Positions 5,001-7,440 of a DNA stretch of 7,440 nucleotides are shown here, piece by piece; position 1 is the first letter of the stretch; each line of letters begins with the position of its first letter. Below the pieces are notes generated by a model, which searched no databases, was not told where the DNA came from, and worked only from the letters and a program-made list of their open reading frames with translations. The position numbers and the translations under genes are program-made. The DNA comes from Eubacteriales bacterium (GTDB lineage Bacteria > Bacillota_A > Clostridia > Lachnospirales > Lachnospiraceae), in assembly GCA_030527765.1 (NCBI GenBank), contig JAUNAE010000187.1:1-7440 (forward strand), in the 5' to 3' direction.

Positions 5001-5411
5001 CTATGCAATCTTCGGCTGTCTGCCAATATAGCAACCAGATACATTGATAAAAATATACCAGCATCCCTCGCTAACTTCTTCTACGCCCCAGCTGTAGGCA
5101 CCATTCGTTCTGGCACTCTCTCTAATCTCCTGAAGGCTCATGCCGCATGGCTGCCATCCTGTAATGTCTTTGAAAAATCCATTCTCGCAGCTCTCTCTGA
5201 TGCATTCGAACCATTCTTCCAACTCCGGTACTGACTTGAACGTTTTTTCAAATCTTCTGACTGCTGTCTTCCAGTTTTTGCACTCTGTCTCAAAATCTGC
5301 TGCGATTTTAAACCCATCATCAATGATTGTCGGGATATGGTCATACTCACTGCAATTTTCGAACTTATTTGTCCATCTTTCGTAATCTTTCCAGTTCTTG
5401 AATTTTTTCAC
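5001..5411 (-). CDS. hypothetical protein, 136 aa, first gene of the P4 unit
   Basis: GTG at 5411-5409 is 7 nt after a full AGGAGG (5424-5419); no ATG suits better. The N-terminal half is helical and aromatic (MKKFKNWKDYERWTNKFENC, then TECKNWKTAVRRFEKTFKSV), with a WF pair in a Glu-rich helix (PELEEWFECIRESCENGFF). The C-terminal half (LQEIRESARTNGAYSWGVEE, then GCWYIFINVSGCYIGRQ) looks like a short alpha-beta unit ending in two strands. Several cysteines are present but without an obvious metal motif. No family recognised. Its leader carries two DnaA-box-like repeats, the second touching the ribosome binding site. Confidence 0.75.
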   Translation of the reverse strand: MKKFKNWKDYERWTNKFENCSEYDHIPTIIDDGFKIAADFETECKNWKTAVRRFEKTFKSVPELEEWFECIRESCENGFFKDITGWQPCGMSLQEIRESARTNGAYSWGVEEVSEGCWYIFINVSGCYIGRQPKIA

Positions 5412-5423
5412 TTTTCAACCTCC

Positions 5424-5447
5424 TGTGGATAACTCTGTGTATAACTC
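5424..5447 (-). repeat. tandem 12-bp repeat with two DnaA-box matches
   Basis: Plus strand TGTGGATAACTC (5424-5435) is followed at once by TGTGTATAACTC (5436-5447), 11 of 12 identical. Each contains a perfect match to the DnaA box TTATNCACA on the minus strand (TTATCCACA and TTATACACA), and each ends in the GAGTTAT half-site found in the P4 operator. The repeat lies between the operator and the ribosome binding site of the first P4 gene. Confidence 0.7.
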
Positions 5448-5519
5448 GTTATATTGCGTTTCAATCACCTATAACTCGCTTTGTTGAGTTTATAGTACCA
5501 CGTAGGCATAGGCTGTCAA
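5443..5519 (-). promoter_or_regulatory. promoter-operator cassette P4
   Basis: Minus-strand TTGACA (5519-5514), 16-nt spacer GCCTATGCCTACGTGG, extended -10 TGG-TACTAT (-10 at 5497-5492). One base on begins the dyad AACTC-N8-GAGTT (5473-5490). A 19-nt downstream element (5443-5461, AACTCG.TA.ATTG.GTTT) matches the one after P3 at 16 of 19 positions. It is the first cassette of the four-promoter array. Confidence 0.85.
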
Positions 5520-5579
5520 CATGGATTTATACATTTTTTGAGATATTTCGGGAGGTTTAAGCTCAACTTATTAGGATTT

Positions 5580-5650
5580 ATGAGTGCTCATCGTAAGAGT
5601 AAAATATTTATAAATATATGCTTGCCTTTACAATTACTTGTTTGGCAAGC
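5580..5650 (+). promoter_or_regulatory. dyads in the leader of the DUF4236 gene
   Basis: The 148 nt between the P4 -35 element and the DUF4236 start codon hold no gene. Two inverted repeats stand out: ATGAG-TG-CTCAT (5580-5591) and GCTTGCC-N17-GGCAAGC (5620-5626 with 5644-5650), the second only 5 nt before the GGAGG at 5656. The stretch between them is very AT-rich (AAAATATTTATAAATATATG). TAAAAT or TATAAA could be a -10, but I see no matching -35. The second dyad could be an operator or a leader hairpin. Confidence 0.4.
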
Positions 5651-5667
5651 GGCAGGGAGGAAATAGT

Positions 5668-6069
5668 ATGGGATTAAGAGCTAGAAAAAGCATTAAAATT
5701 GCGCCTGGAGTCAAAGTGAATATCGGTAAGAAAAGTGTTGGCGTTAGTGTCGGTGGAAAACACGACGGTGTATCGGTTAATTCTAAAAAAGGAGTCAATA
5801 CCAGAGCATCCATACCCGGAACAGGAATTTCGTACACTAACCATGTGTCCAGTAAAAAAGCAGTTCAACCAAGAAAGCAGCCTTCTAAGGCTTCTCCTCT
5901 CGCTTTCCGTGCTTGGGGCATTCTTTTGATAATTACATCCGCAGCATGCATTGGAACTGGAATTTATATATCCGAATCAGTTTCTCCATTTTTGCCGTAT
6001 TTATTTGGTGGATTCTGTGGATTTTTTGGCTTGATTTATTTGATAATTTCTTTCACAAGGAAGGAGTGA
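5668..6069 (+). CDS. DUF4236 membrane protein, 133 aa
   Basis: ATG at 5668 is 7 nt after GGAGG; an upstream TTG (5638) has none. Residues 3-56 match DUF4236: LRARKSIKIAPGVKVNIGKK, SVGVSVGG..GVSVNSKKGV, and the hallmark ASIPGTGISY. This Gly/Val-rich repeat sheet, 'f..s..i.pGvr.n.sk.g.s.s.g', closes with 'pGTGlSY'. Residues 82-102 and 108-129 are two hydrophobic segments (WGILLIITSAACIGTGIY; LFGGFCGFFGLIYLIISF), so the protein is probably anchored in the membrane with the DUF4236 part outside the bilayer. The function of the family is unknown to me. It is the only plus-strand gene, divergent from P4 and thus separately controlled, as expected of a cargo gene. Confidence 0.9.
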   Translation: MGLRARKSIKIAPGVKVNIGKKSVGVSVGGKHDGVSVNSKKGVNTRASIPGTGISYTNHVSSKKAVQPRKQPSKASPLAFRAWGILLIITSAACIGTGIYISESVSPFLPYLFGGFCGFFGLIYLIISFTRKE

Positions 6070-6274
6070 AATCCTCAATTCTTTACCACTTTAAAGCGAC
6101 GAGGTTCAAAACGGCTTAACACCGGCTTTAATTTGGCTGTCTGAGATATAGATATAGAGATAGAATATAGAGTATAGATATAAATAATAATATATGTTCA
6201 ATCGCACCGGTTCAAACTGGTGCAATTAAAAATCGCACCTCCAATTGCACCGAACTTTGCGCCTGGTATAAATC
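6070..6274. other. gene-free AT-rich region with GATATA tract
   Basis: No credible gene. A weak dyad TTAAAGC/GCTTTAA (6091-6097 with 6125-6131) could end the DUF4236 transcript but has no good U-tract. At 6144-6196 is a purine/AT-rich tract of GATATA and GAGATA units. It would read as an Asp/Glu-Ile repeat but has stop codons on both sides. Such D/E-I runs occur in the linkers of DnaD-type replication proteins, so this may be a remnant, or an unwinding element beside the repeats that follow. Confidence 0.4.
6200..6251. repeat. four AATYGCACC repeats with palindrome
   Basis: Direct copies AATCGCACC (6200-6208), AATCGCACC (6231-6239) and AATTGCACC (6243-6251), plus an inverted copy GGTGCAATT (6219-6227). 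The first and the inverted copy form a 20-bp near-palindrome GCACCGGTT-CA-AACTGGTGC (6204-6223). Density and mixed orientation suggest protein-binding sites: iterons of an origin, or operators. Confidence 0.55.
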
Positions 6275-6300
6275 AAAAAAGAACTCTCTGCTGAGGGTTC
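6275..6300 (-). terminator. intrinsic terminator, minus strand
   Basis: Minus-strand GAAC-C-CTC-AGCA-GAG-A-GTTC (6300-6281) forms a short stem with one internal mismatch, followed by TTTTTT (6280-6275). It shares GAACCCTCAGC with the terminator at 6523-6558. No gene obviously ends here; it may back up the toxin transcript. Confidence 0.7.
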
Positions 6301-6445
6301 TTCTATCTTCCAAACAAATGTTGACTTTTGATTATCAAGGTATATTATTAAGTCAGCTAAGGAATGCAATATTATCCATGCGATAAACGAGACCCTCGGA
6401 AAGCCAGTTCCGATGGTTTTATATTCAAAATAATTTTCATGGATA

Positions 6446-6474
6446 TTGAACTTCCAAAATGCATATGCTATAAT
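6446..6474 (+). promoter_or_regulatory. promoter of the convergent small RNA
   Basis: TTGAAC (6446-6451), 17-nt spacer, and TATAAT (6469-6474) preceded by TGC, which gives a perfect extended -10. Expected start about 6480-6482. It points at the terminator 40-90 nt away, with no plus-strand coding frame between. Confidence 0.8.
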
Positions 6475-6485
6475 GCCTTTAGGCA

Positions 6486-6514
6486 AAGAAACGTAGTAAG
6501 ATCCATGCCGATCA
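6486..6514 (+). repeat. direct repeat copy A (in the small RNA)
   Basis: The first 16 nt (AAGAAACGTAGTAAGA) are identical to 6669-6684. After a 3-nt gap in this copy, TCCATGCCGATCA matches 12 of 13 nt of 6688-6700. Confidence 0.9.
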
Positions 6515-6570
6515 AAAGAAACGAACCCCCAGTTGTGTTGCAGCACAGCTGAGGGTTCTTCTTTTCTTTT
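6512..6570. terminator. bidirectional terminator shared by toxin mRNA and small RNA
   Basis: A 15-position stem, 6523-6537 with 6544-6558, from GAACCC to GGGTTC with one mismatch and one wobble and a 6-nt loop. Plus-strand exit is TTCTTTTCTTTT (6559-6570); minus-strand exit is GTTTCTTTTGATC (from 6522). Either direction should terminate. Confidence 0.85.
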
Positions 6571-6593
6571 ACAGTGGCAAAGCACCCACTAGG

Positions 6594-6692
6594 CTATTTG
6601 TTGTCCTTATCGTGTCTGTCAAGCCATTTGCCGATGAGGTGGCAAACCACACCAGCTGCGACAGTCACAAGAAACGTAGTAAGAAATTCCAT
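6594..6692 (-). CDS. Fst/Ldr-like type I toxin, 32-aa membrane peptide
   Basis: ATG at 6692-6690 is preceded by GGAGGAGGTGATC, which matches the 16S anti-Shine-Dalgarno over about 11 nt with the AGGAGG core at a standard distance. The product begins MEFLTTFLVTVAAGVVCHLI, one hydrophobic segment (residues 3-20), and ends with the charged tail GKWLDRHDKDNK. One membrane helix plus a polar 'KWLD' tail in about 30 residues is the form of Fst/Ldr type I toxins, which disturb the membrane when overproduced. Similar 'AGV..h.I.KWLD' peptides are common in gut Clostridia, often unannotated. It has its own promoter, a 5' hairpin (TTGTC 6732-6728 with GACAA 6715-6711) just before the Shine-Dalgarno, and a convergent small RNA. 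Toxicity is inferred from architecture, not homology I can prove. Confidence 0.75.
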   Translation of the reverse strand: MEFLTTFLVTVAAGVVCHLIGKWLDRHDKDNK

Positions 6693-6700
6693 GCTGATCA
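6669..6700 (+). repeat. direct repeat copy B (over the toxin start)
   Basis: Partner of 6486-6514. On the minus strand it covers the last bases of the Shine-Dalgarno (GATC), the start codon and codons 2-8 of the toxin. A small RNA carrying copy A would pair here and block initiation. Confidence 0.9.
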
Positions 6701-6739
6701 CCTCCTCCCATTGTCGGGTATCGGGTGGACAACATAAAA

Positions 6740-6768
6740 ATCATACCACAGATATCGATCATTTGCCA
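6740..6768 (-). promoter_or_regulatory. promoter of the toxin mRNA
   Basis: Minus-strand extended -10 TGG-TATGAT (-10 at 6745-6740) with a weak -35 TGGCAA (6768-6763) 17 nt upstream. Expected start is near 6735-6733, giving an mRNA of about 210-220 nt to the shared terminator. Confidence 0.65.
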
Positions 6769-6776
6769 GTATAAAC

Positions 6777-6806
6777 AAAATACACCCGGAGCATAATGCC
6801 CCGGGT
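6777..6806 (-). terminator. intrinsic terminator of the lysin gene
   Basis: ACCCGG (6806-6801 on minus) pairs with CCGGGT (6789-6784), and GCA with TGC beyond one mismatch, with a 3-nt loop, followed by GTATTTTG. It begins 17 nt after the lysin stop. On the plus strand it is followed by TTTCTTC and may work both ways. Confidence 0.85.
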
Positions 6807-6823
6807 TTCTTCATGTCTTTTGC

Positions 6824-7440
6824 TTATTTCAAAAGCTCGTTCACTTTTTTCTGGACGGCTGCTGCATCGTATCCGGCAGCCCATAACTTACTTGTACGCT
6901 CTACTCCGTTACCCCACTTACCGGCAATGACCTCTTTTGCGATTTCCTCAACGCTCTTTTTGCTGGTCAATGCGGTTAACTTTGCCTTGGATACCGGACC
7001 ATACTTTCCGTCAACCTCTAATCCGTTTGCCTTCTGGAATTTTCTCAGTGCTGCATCTGTAGCACTTCCGAAGTCTCCATCTGCCCCTGCAGTTCCGCAA
7101 GAATAACCGGCAGCAATGAGAAGAGTCTGCATAGCTTTTACCCCTGAACCGGTATCGCCCTTTGACAGGTAACTCTTTGAAGACATTCCTCCTCCAGCTC
7201 CTTCATTCCCTGCACTCTTTCCTCTGGTGATATTCGTTGCCGTATGGTGGCTGTCGTTGAGAAGGATATCTCCGGGCAATAGGTACGCTGCTGAGTTCAG
7301 GTACTTACTTCCGGTCAGCACGGTAAATCCCGCAGCTTTGAATGCCGACCTCATATTGCCGGTATAGGTTGCTGCAAGGCTTTGCAAGGCTTTTATACCG
7401 AGCAGATGTCCTACCGCTTTGACATTAGCAATCACTCCTG
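6824..7440 (-). CDS. phage endolysin, C-terminal part (PG_binding_1 + CW_7)
   Basis: The frame enters from the right edge; about 204 residues to TAA at 6826-6824. The GTG at 7435 is internal, not a start. Residues ~1-75 are the end of a catalytic domain with YLLPGDILLNDSHHTATNIT, like the His-containing part of an NlpC/P60-like papain fold; the catalytic Cys would lie outside the window. Residues ~90-156 are a PG_binding_1 module (LSKGDTGSGVKAMQTLLIAA, GADGDFGSATDAALRKFQKA, NGLEVDGKYGPVSKAKL). Residues ~161-200 are a CW_7 (Cpl-7) wall-binding module (SVEEIAKEVIAGKWGNGVER, then LWAAGYDAAAVQKKVNELL). The role is cleavage of host peptidoglycan at lysis. The catalytic class is uncertain because the N-terminus is missing. 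The gene marks the neighbourhood as prophage or phage. Confidence 0.88.
   Translation of the reverse strand, partial: GVIANVKAVGHLLGIKALQSLAATYTGNMRSAFKAAGFTVLTGSKYLNSAAYLLPGDILLNDSHHTATNITRGKSAGNEGAGGGMSSKSYLSKGDTGSGVKAMQTLLIAAGYSCGTAGADGDFGSATDAALRKFQKANGLEVDGKYGPVSKAKLTALTSKKSVEEIAKEVIAGKWGNGVERTSKLWAAGYDAAAVQKKVNELLK

Larger units (their letters stand above)
6481..6570 (+). ncRNA. putative antisense RNA antitoxin (RNA II-like)
   Basis: About 90 nt from the consensus promoter to the terminator U-tract. Its 5' part (6486-6514) is a near copy of plus-strand 6669-6700, so it is antisense to the toxin mRNA from the end of the Shine-Dalgarno through codon 8. Its 3' part is the bidirectional terminator, fully complementary to the 3' end of the toxin mRNA. 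This two-point complementarity between convergent RNAs is how RNA II of the pAD1 par locus controls Fst. Existence of the RNA is inferred. Confidence 0.7.

Noticed and set aside
5424..5519. Repeats as a CRISPR array
   Set aside because: Units are 12 bp, only two in tandem, with no spacers of constant length; they belong to the operator/DnaA-box region.
6321..6348. Second plus-strand promoter candidate TTGACT-N16-TATTAT
   Set aside because: Plausible hexamers but no extended -10, and the consensus promoter at 6446-6474 explains the small RNA better; AT-rich DNA gives such matches by chance.
6226..6585. 119-codon minus-strand open frame
   Set aside because: It runs through the bidirectional terminator, the direct repeat and the 6275-6300 terminator, has no ribosome binding site, and resembles no protein; its short toxin-like part is treated as a possible remnant.

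Overview
The window looks like an accessory or prophage segment from a gut-type Firmicute, most likely Lachnospiraceae or a related Clostridium-like bacterium. The reasons are moderate G+C, strong AGGAGG ribosome binding sites, sigma-A promoters with extended -10 elements, families typical of mobile elements in these bacteria (DUF5688-like, DUF4314, DUF4236, a Cys-rich mini-protein), and a phage-type endolysin with PG_binding_1 and CW_7 modules at the right edge. Almost everything is on the minus strand, so transcription runs from right to left. I see no integrase, att site, tRNA, CRISPR array or intact transposase.

From right to left: (i) 7440-6824 is the C-terminal part of a lysin, ended by a terminator at 6777-6806. 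(ii) 6768-6446 is a compact locus built like a par/Fst type I toxin-antitoxin system. A 32-residue membrane peptide has a near-perfect Shine-Dalgarno. A convergent small RNA has its own consensus promoter. The two share a bidirectional terminator, and a ~30-nt direct repeat places antisense to the toxin start codon inside the small RNA. (iii) 6070-6300 has no gene; it holds an AT-rich (GATATA) tract and four 9-bp AATYGCACC repeats. (iv) 5668-6069 is the only plus-strand gene, a DUF4236 membrane protein. (v) 5519-433 (and off the left edge) is a run of about sixteen small, tightly packed minus-strand genes in four transcription units.

The four units start from near-identical promoter-operator cassettes (P4 at 5519, P3 at 3199, P2 at 1953, P1 at 810). 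Each has TTGACA, a conserved 16-bp spacer, an extended -10 element and an AACTC-N8-GAGTT dyad placed where it could block initiation. P4 and P3 units end in intrinsic terminators just before the next cassette. The P2 unit ends with an XRE-type HTH gene and reads into P1 with no terminator. This suggests one repressor co-ordinating a cluster of early or accessory genes; the HTH protein is a candidate. Most products are hypothetical. Recognisable ones are DUF4314, an IS3 OrfA-type HTH protein without a transposase partner, a Cys-rich zinc-binding-like mini-protein, the HTH regulator and a DUF5688-like protein cut by the left edge.

The strongest candidates for undescribed biology are the toxin-antitoxin locus and the four-fold promoter-operator cassette.
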